NCBI GenBank assembly: GCA_001692895.1
Contig: KV748252.1
Location: forward strand, 310,001-374,000
From: Cenococcum geophilum 1.58
Taxonomy: Eukaryota > Ascomycota > Dothideomycetes > Gloniales > Gloniaceae
Length of the DNA stretch: 64,000 nt
Direction: 5' to 3'
Shown here: positions 1 through 10,770 of the stretch, in pieces
How the letters are laid out: each line of letters opens with the position of its first letter
Position numbering within the stretch: the first letter of the stretch is position 1
Made by a program: the position numbers and the translations under genes
The notes under the pieces: generated by a model
The model's database searches: none
What the model saw: the letters and a program-made list of their open reading frames with translations, nothing else
What the model was told of the DNA's origin: nothing

Positions 1-2390
1 ATGTGCGACGGCCGTGTCTTTGCCGTGTCTTGCCTGGGTCCGGGGCTTAGTAGGCGTGGTGGGAGAGGTTTTTCTGAAACGGTCACACAGCAACGGCAAG
101 GAGCGCGGACAACGGGCAACGTGTTTGAATGCGCCAATCTTTGCGTTGGTGGGTAGGGGGCGTTCTGATTATCAGGGCGCGGCTGCTTTGAACGGTGTTC
201 ACGGCTCCTGATTCGGCACCTGAACCACCACAACGTTCCGCTCGCGAGGATGCCACGTTTTTGAGGCTGCCTGGACACGCTCCCGTCCATGCCCGATGAG
301 CCTGTTGCGCGCGACTTTGGAAGCCACTTTGCCCCTTTTTGATGTGCCCGGCCATGGTCTCTGCGCCCACGAGGCCTTACCGGGATGCCTGCCGTCTTCT
401 CTTTTCAGCCTCCTCCATCTGCATCTTCAGGCTGGACCTAGCCAACATGGAACGCGAGCCACATGCTCCCCAACGTCGCCGTCCTGCGCAATGCACCTCT
501 GACAGCCAACGGTGCTTGCATGGCAAAAGAACAAATTCAGTAGTCCACGGCCCACGTTCCACAGCCCTGCAATAACCCGCGGAAATTCTTCATGGGGTTC
601 AAGATAGCTTACGAGCACTCATCCAGTGATGCTGAAGGAGGCAATGGTGGCTGCTTGTCGATGAGCTCCTACGTGGCTCAGAGCAAATGCGATTAATCAA
701 TTTCCCAGCATTAGTGTTTGGTCTCTGGATTCTTCATTACGTTAGGACCAAGATAGGCATCAAGTACGCCCATCTACCTCTAATCTCGCCAATAGCTTTG
801 AGAATATAGGTGCCTTTTATCTTAAATTTGTCCACTACAGTCTACATCGTTCCGAATTATGCCGAAAATTTGTGCCAGAGCACACTTCCAACATGGCACA
901 ATTGCAATTCCTGTTTCCACACCCACTTTAATTTGTAATGTCACGCATAGGCGAACTTATATGAGAGCTCCTATATATGGCCCCTTTCTCATTTGACTTC
1001 CATTCCATACATTCTTCGCACTCCGCATTGCTCATCTCCTTTCTGCAAACGTTCAGCAGCTTCTAGCTTTTGTAATATGTTAGCCTACGTAGCGCCTATC
1101 ACCAATCCAATTCATAGACTGATTAATATGCTCTAATTTGGGACTGTTTCTAAATTCGTCCCAAAAGCATCCGCGAATGGTTGTTAGCACATCCTCATCT
1201 ATCGCCGACAATAGGCGTACACACAATCTAACCTTACTCCACCGTTCAGTCACCGCCACGCCTTATGTATTTTTGGGTAGGTGTTTGAAGTAGATACATT
1301 AGAGGTCCTTTACCAATTTATCTGAGTAAGAACATATGATCCTTTCTTAAAAGGTCTACATCGATTGTCTTAGAGTTTGCTAAAATGGCTGCCGGTACCC
1401 ATGAAGGCATAACCGAAAAATAGCACTAATTGTATGCTCCAGCCATTGGATTTTTTGCTGAAGCCGAAAAGTCACCTGTATCCAAATTGTTTTCGAGATT
1501 ACATCATTACGGAGATATCCTCATTTCAAACCCTTCATCATGCAGAGTTCATTTTTCTCAGCGACCGGAAATAAGGTTCTCTCGTAAGTCATGTCAGAAA
1601 TTCACGACACCCTGGTAAATCCGGTCAATCCGTTCCTCGCCCCTTGCACCAAGACTCTGCCAACAGTATCACATACACTCTATTTCCATCGATGATGAAT
1701 GTCAGACGAGTGGCGCGAACACGTTGAGAAGATGGTCTCGCCAGCTGCCGAGCGCCACTCAGCGCTAATTGAAGATCCCATCTGGGTTTTGCTGTGGCTT
1801 GAGCAACTTCACACCTGAAAATATCCCCGGAAACGACTTACAGACTCTCATCATGAGAATATTCCGCTCCTCTTACGGATAGTGCTCTTTTATTAGGCCT
1901 ATGTTTTATGCTTTTATTTGTGTTTATAAAATGTCTACCGTTTTGTACCACAGGCAGCACGGCACGGATACCTTCCGGTGTCTCTTTGCTCTGGCCCAGC
2001 GTAGGTGAGCGTGCCTATCCAGCAAAAAATACCATAGAGTTTGTCAGGGCAGTGCAGTCGAGGCAATCAAAGCGGCATAAGCAATGCAAGCCTTACCAAG
2101 ACTACCTGTTTCTCGAAATAACTCTAGTCATTTGGCAACTTGCCTCTTCTCTTGCCGTACGGCAAAATTCAAGGAAACGTAACACGAATGAAAGACATAT
2201 AAATGGCCTCTTGTATCCTTCAACAACTCCTCCCATCATCTGACATTTACAGCCTTCTCCGTTTTCTTGATCTCTATATTCCTCTTTATTCCTTAAAGTT
2301 ATTGCACCTTCATTAGCATTCTACTTATTACGCAACTGACCCGCTTTTCGATCATCACCAGACTAAATTCAAGAATCTCCCGAACTCGAA
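1..2390. other. intergenic sequence, no supported gene
   Basis: Only short open frames without recognisable domains or convincing splice-linked continuation are present. Roughly the first 650 bases are GC-richer and the rest is AT-richer. The last 200 bases form the likely promoter and leader of the secreted-protein gene at 2391. A distal exon of a gene outside the window cannot be excluded. Confidence 0.5.
2198..2204 (+). promoter_or_regulatory. probable TATA box of the secreted repeat protein gene
   Basis: TATAAAT lies about 190 bases upstream of the ATG at 2391. It is followed by a pyrimidine-rich stretch typical of fungal transcription start regions. Position and motif are seen; the role is inferred. 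Confidence 0.4.
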
Positions 2391-3092
2391 ATGAAGTCCT
2401 CCATTGTCGCATCCGTCCTTGCATTTTGCGCTCTTGCTAGTGCCGCTCCTGCTTCCCGCACTTCTCGCCGCCAAAATACCCTACAGGGTACGGCCATTCT
2501 CCAATTTCAAATTGCGCCAGACACATTTACCAGCAACACGGAGATCACTATCGGCACCGTCATCGATTTTGATGTCAACCCGTTAGAAGTGCTATCCATT
2601 GGCATTGCTACCACCACAGACGTTGCGAACCCAGCGGCTATTATCTGCAAAGCCCTCGATCAATCTTCCGTCGTTGGACAGTTCACTGCCAAGCGGGATG
2701 CCGTCTTCTCCTCGCTCCAGACAGTCACTTCAATCAGCTGCGAGGATACCAGCACCGCAGCCAAGCCCAGAACTATAACTCGAAGGACCAACTCAAATTC
2801 CATTCCTCCAACCAGCCAGCCCGAGGCAATCCTTCAGTTCGAGATTGCACCAGATACTTTCACAAGCGACTTTGAGATTGTCCTTGGCACTGTTGCTGAT
2901 ACTGATCTCCAATTGATTTCTGCTACGATTGCGTCTGTCAGCGGCGCAAAAAATCAAAATAACGTTGTCTGTATGGCTACATCAAACTTCTCGTCTAATG
3001 TTGCTGGTGTCTTCACGCTTGCAACGACTGCCGTGTTCAACAATGGGGCACTAGAACAGATCACCTCCATTACCTGTGCGGAAACTTCCTAG
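2391..3092 (+). CDS. small secreted protein with two tandem repeats and Kex2-like sites
   Basis: Intronless, 233 residues, with a classic signal peptide (about residues 1-19, hydrophobic core, ASA-A end). The mature part is two related units, residues 35-121 and 146-233. Each begins with AILQF(Q/E)IAPDTFTS and ends with SI(S/T)C(E/A)(D/E)TS. Each unit has two cysteines (C86/C117 and C194/C229), so one disulfide per unit is plausible. A dibasic RR precedes each unit (residues 26-27 and 131-132), like Kex2 processing sites, so two related polypeptides of roughly 100 residues may be released. No known family was recognised. Secretion is well supported, cleavage is inferred, and a role as effector, antifungal or cell-wall protein is undetermined. 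The ATG at 2391 is the first in frame and starts the signal peptide. Confidence 0.85.
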   Translation: MKSSIVASVLAFCALASAAPASRTSRRQNTLQGTAILQFQIAPDTFTSNTEITIGTVIDFDVNPLEVLSIGIATTTDVANPAAIICKALDQSSVVGQFTAKRDAVFSSLQTVTSISCEDTSTAAKPRTITRRTNSNSIPPTSQPEAILQFEIAPDTFTSDFEIVLGTVADTDLQLISATIASVSGAKNQNNVVCMATSNFSSNVAGVFTLATTAVFNNGALEQITSITCAETS

Positions 3093-3477
3093 ATCCACTA
3101 GTATCGCTGCTGCCTGCACTATGTTAACGGTATGAATGACGGGGAGTCTTGGGGGTGATATTATCATTTAGTCCTTACATGGCAATATTTTCCAGTTATA
3201 ATGTCGCTTTTGTTTTCTTTGGATCCATTCTCCTGTATTTTTTTATATAAACCGACCTGTCACTATCTTTGTTCATAGAATAATGGCGTTGGCTGGGTTA
3301 TTACCATTTGCTCACGAACTTTCCAAACTGCTCCCTGTTCTGTTGGTATGAGATTATTATGTGACTGTTCTACGACGTAACGAATGCCAGCACATATAAT
3401 GCCCCCTCTTTGTATAGGTGTTTGTGTAGGTATTTGTGTCCAGCCCTCCTAGTATATTAGTGCTGCATGTTATTAAA

Positions 3478-3790
3478 GCTTTGGAGCTCTGTGTAGGGCT
3501 TCGAGTAGAGCTTTAAGGGGGAGACCCCGACGCCTGCGCTCTATGTGCTCCATCTACTGCGTGGCCAATATACTGCGTAGGCAGAACCCTTGCAAAGCCT
3601 TTGGTAGAGCTATATACGGAGCTATGTATAGAGCTTTTATAGAGCTTTGTGCATGGCTTACTCCTAAGCTTGTCCGCAAAGCTCCTCACGAAGCTCCTCT
3701 TAAAGCTCTCTGCCTCCATGCAGATACGGAGCTTGTAACTACATTAAGGCCCGCAAACCTACTCACAACACTTTATAAGGTAGATATATT
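3478..3790. repeat. AGCT-rich degenerate repeat block
   Basis: Many irregularly spaced copies of AGAGCT / AAGCTC-like words, roughly every 20-25 bases, give many small self-complementary sites. The style resembles the tandem units inside the hAT-like element at 53282-53906. I could not find matching terminal inverted repeats or a target duplication here. The open frames through it are products of the repeat. Confidence 0.5.
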
Positions 3791-4077
3791 AGGGAGTGTC
3801 TGCTAGAGAATATAATCGAATATTAACACTATTTTGGCGTGAACAGCTACGACCTAGGCCTAATTAAGGAGTCGGCTCTATTAACAAGTTTAATATAGGG
3901 TTTAATAGCTAAAGTCGGTCAAAATAAGTCAGTAGAAAAGCAGTCAGTCAGAAGAGAAGAAAAGAGCGTATTGAAGAAAAAGCTACCTGTCTATCCGTCT
4001 GTCCTACCTAAGTTATTAAAGACTCGAGGGCTATGGGCCAATCTATATACCTATGGAAGAAGGCCTGTGCTTTACAA

Positions 4078-4399
4078 CCTAGGTGCGAAGGATTTGGAGA
4101 TTATGAAGGAATCCCCGTTGTTAATTAATACGTCTCGTGGGCCATTGATTAACGGAACGGCACTGTTAGAGACACTACGGAAAGGTAGGATAAGAGGTGC
4201 TGCATTGGATGTCTTTGAAATTGAGCCTTTGCCGGTGGACAGCTCACGGCGATCCGAAGAATTGGGGAAACAGGGTAAAAGTAACGTGTTTTTGACTCCG
4301 CATATGGGGTACGTGGAAGAAGGCGTTCTTAATGCGTGGCATGAAGAAACTGCTGAGAATCCGGAACGATGACTTGAAGGGAAAGATCTTCTGATATAG
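4078..4399 (+). pseudogene. 5'-truncated D-isomer-specific 2-hydroxyacid dehydrogenase relic
   Basis: The translation contains the C-terminal half of the NAD-binding domain: LLINTSRGPLI, then GAALDVFEIEPLP, then FLTPHMGY. These match the D-2-hydroxyacid dehydrogenase signature region and its catalytic histidine stretch. The N-terminal catalytic domain and the GxGxxG half of the Rossmann fold are missing: upstream of about 4078 the reading turns into AT-rich transposon-like sequence. A TGA at 4370-4372 sits where a Trp (TGG) would be expected, and the frame then continues for eight more codons to TAG at 4397. A dead fragment joined to repeat sequence is the best reading; the exact breakpoint is uncertain. 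Confidence 0.75.
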
Positions 4400-4553
4400 G
4401 TACAATTATCATGTCAGGTAGCAACTCAACTACCTCTGTTTCAAAAACTATGCAGTAATCGTATATACTTACGCACACAGGTGGCCGGAAAAAGTGACCC
4501 TGCAAACCACAGAAATCACAGAGAACGTAATGTCACTCAACTCTATGGATATA

Positions 4554-4780
4554 TGTCGACCTGAATCGGATTTCCATTACCTATCGGCCTATTTCTATTA
4601 CTTACTCATTACCCATCACCGACTGAGTGGCAATATCGACCGAGTGGCAATTGAGTAACAGTTACATATCGTCGTCAGCATCGCCGTCAGTCTTTTGCCA
4701 CCTACCTTATGTATATAGATAGCTTCTAGAGCCAGCTTCAATCGACAGAGAGTTCTCATCCTTGGTCGTTCTGTTCGACA
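4554..4780 (+). repeat. solo LTR (family A, copy 1)
   Basis: This 227-bp unit starts TGTCGACC and ends TTCGACA (terminal TGTCG/CGACA). It is flanked on both sides by the 5-bp duplication ATATA (4549-4553 and 4781-4785). It is related in sequence and identical in length to 55734-55960. No internal retroelement sequence adjoins it, so it is a solo LTR left by recombination. Confidence 0.8.
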
Positions 4781-4785
4781 ATATA

Positions 4786-5638
4786 TTCAGCTATGATAAC
4801 GTAGGCTTTTAAATTGTAAACATATTAAGGTGCTAAAGTACCTTAAAATATTATACCTACGTTCAGGGATGCACATAACTATTACGCTTGGACCAAGTTA
4901 AAACTTTTAACACCATTTATGACCACAAAAAGCAACCATCTATAATATATCACCTTTGCCAATAGTGTTGGTTTAAAGAAAACTCATATACCCGGAGGCT
5001 GGGCGGCTCGGAATTGGAGTCCTTATACAATCATAATCACCAATTTTGGGCGACTATATTGATTATATGCACCCCCGCCTATGTTTTTATTATTTTATAT
5101 CTTTTATGGTTGTTATATTATAAGCTGTAAAGAAGACGACTATTTTGCAGTGCCAGGTTTTTTGCCTCCCGCGTGTTGCCCCAAGCGAAATTAAAGCATT
5201 TACCTCTATCCAACACTTGTTGAATGTTTATAGATTGATAGCAGGATGTGTATTCATAGGAATTTGCTGAATGCACTTGGCGTACTCTTACAAGCTAATC
5301 AAGAAGAAAAAGAACAACCGAGAAAGTTATTTTATTTTCTATGAGGAAACAAATGGTATGAAATGGATGATCGAGAAGTATAGCCTTAAATGAGAGTGAC
5401 AATGCTCAATTTGAAAGGTGCTCGTGTTTTCGAATATTGCGAGTCCTGTTGGATAGATAATATTCCAAATGACATCATTCCGCTGCATCACGCGAGTGGG
5501 ATCTGAGTGTTTTTGTGACATACCTGTACGAGGGGGCTGGCTGCAGCTTATTTAGATAAGGAAATCTTCAACTGTCTCTAACCAAGCTTCCTTCACGCCG
5601 TTGCCTGGTTAGATTTGAAGCCTATTCATATTAAAACC
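4786..5638. other. intergenic, AT-rich
   Basis: No coding potential recognised. It holds the upstream region of the deaminase gene; the last roughly 100 bases are the probable promoter and leader. Confidence 0.45.
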
Positions 5639-6270
5639 ATGGTTTCAACCGCACGTACTACAACGTCCAAGCTCTTTCCCCTACGACCACCTGAACCGAC
5701 AGCGGAGCAGATCAATACAGTGAGTTGTCGGCTCCATGAAATACACTTTCCGAAAATATGACAATATTCCCAAAGCATGGCCTAATAGCCCTCCAGGGTC
5801 TTAGTGCCTGTCTCAGAGTGCAGAGACTGGCCTCCTCACAAGGCAAGCGGCCTTTTGCTGCCGTTCTTATCGGCCCCGATAACAGCAAAATCCTGCTTAC
5901 CCACTTCTCCATCTCGCACGTCGAGCATGCCGAAGCTTCCCTAGCGCGCCTCGCTGCACTGCACTTTACGCCGGAATACCTCTGGACTTGTGCCCTCTAC
6001 TCTACATGGGAACCTTGCGCTATGTGCGCGGCTACCTGCTACTGGGCAAACATAGGGCGAGTGGTGTACGCAGCGAGCGAAGAGAAATTGCTAGAGTTAA
6101 CTGGTAAGGGGAACGAGGAAAATTTCACATTGAACTGGCCGTGTAAAGATTTGTTTGAGAAGGGTCAGAAGGATGTGCAGATCTGGGGGCCGGTGGCAGG
6201 GATGCAGGAAGAAGTTGTTGAGGAGAGTGATAAATATTGGAAACCAATTCGGGAGGGCAAGGGGCAGTAA
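5639..6270 (+). CDS. CMP/dCMP-type (cytidine/guanine-like) deaminase family protein
   Basis: Two exons: 5639-5719 and 5797-6270, with a 77-nt phase-0 intron (donor GTGAGT, acceptor CCTCCAG, CTAAT branch just upstream), giving 184 residues. The zinc-dependent deaminase core is complete: His71-Ala-Glu73 (zinc ligand and proton shuttle) and Pro100-Cys101-x-x-Cys104 (zinc cysteines). The length fits small fungal nucleoside/base deaminases of this fold. The substrate (cytosine, guanine, a nucleoside or a tRNA base) cannot be told from the motifs. The start at 5639 is chosen because the upstream exon restores an N-terminus that the long open frame alone lacks. Confidence 0.85.
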
Positions 6271-6939
6271 GTGGTAGGGGGTCCGACGGAATATCTTGGC
6301 ACATGATTAAGCTTAGATATGCAATTGTTCTGAGAAAGTATTTTTAACCAGCTCTTAGAGCATATAGAAAATTTTCTCTTGGTAATTGTCTAGTAGACAA
6401 GGCGTGAAGACCTTGAATGAAGGACAAATCGCATTAGAAGCGGGAGTCCTAGGATCGTTGAGAAGTAGGAGGAAGGGAGAAAAATCAATTGCATAACTGC
6501 GGCTTTGGGTTAAAAGGTTATTACCTGACATAAAAATATATAGCGGTTCCCAACGTAATCTTTATCGATGGCTACCGATCTTTATCGATTGCTACCCGAT
6601 GCTGTGCTAGCTAGGTACGCACGTACGCTAGTCGGGGGTTTGCGGGGGACGTTCACTGCGTCTCTCTAGGTGGGTCAGGCCTGGTATGAACTCATGGATG
6701 CTTCTCATAGGCATCTCACCATACCACTTTTATGCAGCACCCACATATATATGTGCTTCTGAAAGAGGACGCTTTTGCTTTTAAATGTGCTTGTGATAAA
6801 CCCGTGCCGATCTTATTCCCGGTTAAGGGTCGGCTACTCAACAAGATTTTCGCACCCTCTTCTCCTGAAATTCCAATACCCAGATACTTCTGCTATATGA
6901 TGCAAAAACATTTCATATCAGACATTGGGACTTGCCCAT
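6271..6939. other. intergenic region with a short tandem direct repeat
   Basis: Two near-identical 19-bp copies (ATCTTTATCGAT, one variable base, GCTACC) lie at 6558-6576 and 6578-6596, 20 bp apart. The rest is the 3' flank of the deaminase and the leader of the transporter gene. Nothing else was recognised. Confidence 0.45.
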
Positions 6940-8289
6940 ATGTCCTCCAACAACAATGAGAGTGGCAAACTTCCTAGGACTCCATCAATTACAACTTCGA
7001 ATATCGAAAGATCAAGTGGTAACAGCTCTTTGAATACCGAAATTGTTGCGAGTGCGCCATCTAAAATGGCTATATCACAGATTCTACCTGCTCGTCCAGA
7101 AAGAGTTGGGAACAAGCAAGCCTCCGAAGACCAACCATCAGAGAAACAGAACCCTAAAAATTCCACCGAAGGTCAAAAAAATTCGAGAGTGAAGATGTAT
7201 ATCGACCCAGTAGTCTGGTTTCTCCAGGATCAGTGGTTTCTTACTACCCTTGGCATTCTCATTGCCATTTCCAGCCAAGTCCAAGTCCCCCCATCCCACC
7301 AACATATCAAGGAAAAAATTGTAACCTACCTCACCGTGTCTATCATCTTCTTCATCACCGGTTGCACGCTTCCCACCAAAGTTCTTCTGGCAAACTACTC
7401 TCGTTGGAAGATTCACCTATTTGTCCAAATACAATGCTTTCTTATGACTTCCGCGACGACATTTGGTATAGTTAGCGCTTGTGCTATCAGTAAGACATTC
7501 ATGGATCCGTGGCTCTTGATAGGCATGATATTTGCTGGCTGTGTCCCTACGACTATCTCATCAAATGTAGTCATGACTCGCCAAGCACACGGTAACACCG
7601 CTCTCACAGTCGTGCAGTCAACACTGGGCAATTTCCTGGGCCCCTTTCTGACGCCTGCCTTGTTTTCCATGTACTCCTCCACCGGAGCCTGGTATACGCA
7701 TGTCCTCCCTTCAGCTGGCGGCGCATACAGTGAAATTTACCGACGTGTCTTCAAGCAGCTGGGGCTCTCACTATTCCTCCCCCTATTCATCGGACAGGTG
7801 GTACAGAATCTCTTTCCTGGGCCAACAAAGAAAGTTTTCACGGACTGGAAATTCAGCAAGCTAGGTTCGCTGGCTTTGCTTACCATCATCTGGCAGACAT
7901 TCGACCAAGCATTTGGCAGTGGTGCTTTCAACAGCGTCAAGCGGGACAATATGGTTTTTATTGTTTTTATATCGATCGCGCTATTCACCCTCTGGCTCTC
8001 CGTCTGTTTTGCCACTTCCTTGATGTGGCTGCCGAAGCAAGATGTGATAGCTTGCTGCTATTGCTGTCCTGCGAAGACGCCGGCGATGGGGGTGCCATTG
8101 TCGAGTGTGATGTATGTGGGTTTGGCGGCGGCCAATGAAAGTAAAATACAGATTCCGATGGTTATTTATCAGGCTTTCCAAATTGCGGCGGGAAGTGTGC
8201 TGACCATCGTGTTTCGGAAGTGGATACGGCCGGCAGAGGAGATGCAAGAAGAGAAACGGAAAGAGGTGCGAGAGAGGGAGAGCGTTTAA
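6940..8289 (+). CDS. SBF-like membrane transporter, Rch1-type
   Basis: Single exon, 449 residues from the first ATG. The frame is open a little further upstream but has no earlier ATG. A polar Ser/Asn-rich N-terminus of about 80 residues precedes roughly ten hydrophobic segments starting at DPVVWFLQDQWF. Family features include SIIFFITGCTLP, the AGCVPTTISSNVVMT stretch and LGNFLGPFLTP, as in the SBF-like (sodium/bile acid symporter-like) family containing yeast Rch1, a plasma-membrane regulator of calcium uptake. Transport function is inferred from the family. The charged C-terminus is short. It is encoded on the same strand as csn1, about 440 bp upstream of it. Confidence 0.88.
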   Translation: MSSNNNESGKLPRTPSITTSNIERSSGNSSLNTEIVASAPSKMAISQILPARPERVGNKQASEDQPSEKQNPKNSTEGQKNSRVKMYIDPVVWFLQDQWFLTTLGILIAISSQVQVPPSHQHIKEKIVTYLTVSIIFFITGCTLPTKVLLANYSRWKIHLFVQIQCFLMTSATTFGIVSACAISKTFMDPWLLIGMIFAGCVPTTISSNVVMTRQAHGNTALTVVQSTLGNFLGPFLTPALFSMYSSTGAWYTHVLPSAGGAYSEIYRRVFKQLGLSLFLPLFIGQVVQNLFPGPTKKVFTDWKFSKLGSLALLTIIWQTFDQAFGSGAFNSVKRDNMVFIVFISIALFTLWLSVCFATSLMWLPKQDVIACCYCCPAKTPAMGVPLSSVMYVGLAAANESKIQIPMVIYQAFQIAAGSVLTIVFRKWIRPAEEMQEEKRKEVRERESV

Positions 8290-8725
8290 TATCGCGATTT
8301 TTGGTTTCAATGAAAGAAAGAGGCCGAGTTAATGTGGTCGATGATAAATGATAGACTGCTTGAACGACGGAAAGACTTGGAAGTATTAGACTAGAAAATA
8401 CAATCGTGTATCGTTCCAGTGCTAAAATAAGTTGAGTTTCTGGAGACTAACTAAGGCTAGGCAGAGTGGCGGGTGAGGTGGTAATGCTCTCCATATTTCC
8501 AATTAATGAAGTGGTATTAGAACTTTTCCGCACTCTAAGACGGAATAAATCAAATTTATGGCCTGAAACCCAATGCGGGGAAGTTTATCGCGGGTAGTGG
8601 TTGCCCGGCCATCTGATAAGATAAGTGTTTTCTGTGCAATGCCAGGCACCAACATCATCTCTAACTTCAATTTCGAGTCCTTCGCTATTCCACAAGCATA
8701 CACTGTATATTGTGGATTACTCGCC
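8290..8725. other. intergenic spacer
   Basis: 3' flank of the transporter gene and upstream region of csn1. No other coding sequence was recognised. Confidence 0.45.
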
Positions 8726-10464
8726 ATGGCTGTCAACGTTGAGCAGTCTCCGTTCTTTACTGAGCGGAGGGTTTCAAACCAGGTCACTGTGAAGGGTTTG
8801 TGTTCCAATAGCTCTAAGAGCTCCCAAAACTTTATTCTAATCGATTTTCAGACCCTCCGAAATTTGACTTAGAATCCTACATTTCCAACTATGAAGGCGA
8901 GAAACTCCTTTTCCTGACGTCAAATATGCTGCTAATTTATCCTATCTCCCAGGCCGAACACGCCTTGACCGCCTCGCCCTCATCGGCTCTACCTCCACAT
9001 ACCTCGCCGTCGACGCCTTTCGCATGGCCATCACTGAGGCAAAGAAGGGCAAGGACACGAGTGCATACTTGAAAGTTGTAGAATGTCTACACAATATCCT
9101 GCCCAATGATCCCATGGGAATACCAGACTTGAGCTGGGTGGAGCAGAAGAATAGGCAGGTGAAACAAGAGACAGAAAGGCTTGAGCATGAGTTGAAAGCT
9201 TATAAGAATAATTTGATCAAAGAAAGCATACGAGTTAGTATTCACATTCATATAATACTGGATGGACACATTTTCCTTGGCCAAGAAAGGGCTGTAACTG
9301 ACGGTTGGACATCCTGCAGATGGGCAACGAAGATCTTGGCCAGCACTACTATGCCACTGGCGATCTTTCCAATGCTTTCAAGGCTTACTTTCGCATGCGT
9401 GAACATTGTACGTCTGCCAAACACCTTGCTGACATGATGCTGCGTCTCGTCTTCGTTAGCATCGCGCAGAAGAGCTGGATCGGGGCTCAATCCCACCTCA
9501 TCAAGGTGGAAACACAGGCCCCAAAGGGCGAGGAAAGGGCCAAGTTAGAGCCCATAGTTTCAGCATGCCGTGGGTTGGCTCACATGTGTTGCGGCCAATA
9601 TCGCGAAGCCGCGGAGGCTTTTCTACAAACATCCCCGGCTTTCTTGTCAGCAGATCCAGCAGCCGGCATCCGCTTCCAAAAAGAAGTCCTAACAGGTAAT
9701 GATATCGCCGTCTATGGTGGCCTATGCGCCCTTGCCTCAATGGATCGCAGCGAGCTTCAAGAGTTAGTACTCGCCAACAACGACTTCCGTAATTTTCTGG
9801 AATTGGAGCCACATATCCGGCGCGCTATTTCTCTCTTCTGCGGCTCCAAATATAGCGCTTGTCTCGAAGTTCTAGAGGCATACCGTACAGATTACCTACT
9901 GGATGTATATTTAGCACCATGCGTGAGGGAAATCTATGGACGAATTCGCAGCAAGAGTATTGTGCAGTACTTTATACCCTTTAGCTGTGTCACGTTGGAA
10001 GAGATGGCAAAGAAATTCCAGATGACTGGAGAAGGAATGAGCATTGAGGAAGAGCTGATCTATATGATCAATACAGGATTGCTAGATGCTAGGATTGACC
10101 TTGTAGAGAGAGTATGTTGAATTCTTCTTGCTTTCGTACACAGCATCTTTAACCTTTTTTAACCATTTTCTCGTTTTTGTCATACGATCGGTACTATTAT
10201 TTACTAGTTCGCTAATTGGTGGATAACAAGCTTCTTGTCTCTCCGCCGACCAACCCCCGCCATGCTGCCCACTCCTCAGCTCTTGCCATGGCAGAGAAGT
10301 ACGACCACACTCTGCGTCTCCGCCTATTGCGTCTCAACATGCTAAATGCTGCACTGGAAGTCCGCGTCCCAAAGGGTGATGGAGGGGCTTTGGGTACATC
10401 TATGATGGGTGGGGAGAGCATTGGCGCGAGTTTGAGGAGGTTGGGCCAGATGAGTGGCTTCTAA
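8726..10464 (+). CDS. csn1: COP9 signalosome complex subunit 1 (CSN1/CsnA)
   Basis: Five exons: 8726-8795, 8852-8896, 8953-9233, 9320-10111 and 10231-10464 (1422 nt, 473 residues, frame conserved throughout). The N-terminal part reads PPKFDLESYISNYEG then RTRLDRLALIGSTSTYLA. The Rpn7-like helical repeat region follows (MGNEDLGQHYY, AFKAYFRMREHC), then a PCI domain (YGRIRSKSIVQYF to GLLDARIDLV) and the C-terminal AEKYDHTLRLRLLRLNML. Length and motif order match fungal CSN1, a scaffold of the complex that removes NEDD8 from cullins and controls development and light responses in Aspergillus. Intron 2 (8897-8952) begins with GC, not GT. Other introns are GT-AG of 56, 86 and 119 nt. Confidence 0.93.
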
Positions 10465-10770
10465 TGTCGGCTAGGGCAAGGTCGGATGGTTCGTGGCAAA
10501 CAGCGGGCATGCATTTTCTGGCGTTATCAAACCCCTTCGTATGGACGCGCTGGGGGGTGCTTTTGGCGTTTGACTCCCGGTGATAGCCTAAGCGGTATTA
10601 AAAAATAGTTATAATTATTGCTATCCCTGAGTCTGAAGTGATGGGAACGAGATAATGGGAAAGCCCAGCTTCTTGATTTTTCTAAGCCTATTATGGCTTA
10701 GCCTCAGCCTGGCGAACCAAACTCTTCCCAAAGCTCGCCTTCCCTTCCCTACATCATACCGTCTATCTAC
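10465..10770. other. intergenic spacer between csn1 and the HET gene
   Basis: About 300 bases with no recognised coding sequence. It must hold the csn1 3' end and the HET gene promoter. Confidence 0.4.

Noticed and set aside
6925-6939. Upstream TTG start for the transporter
   Set aside because: Not an ATG; a eukaryotic gene would start at the ATG at 6940.
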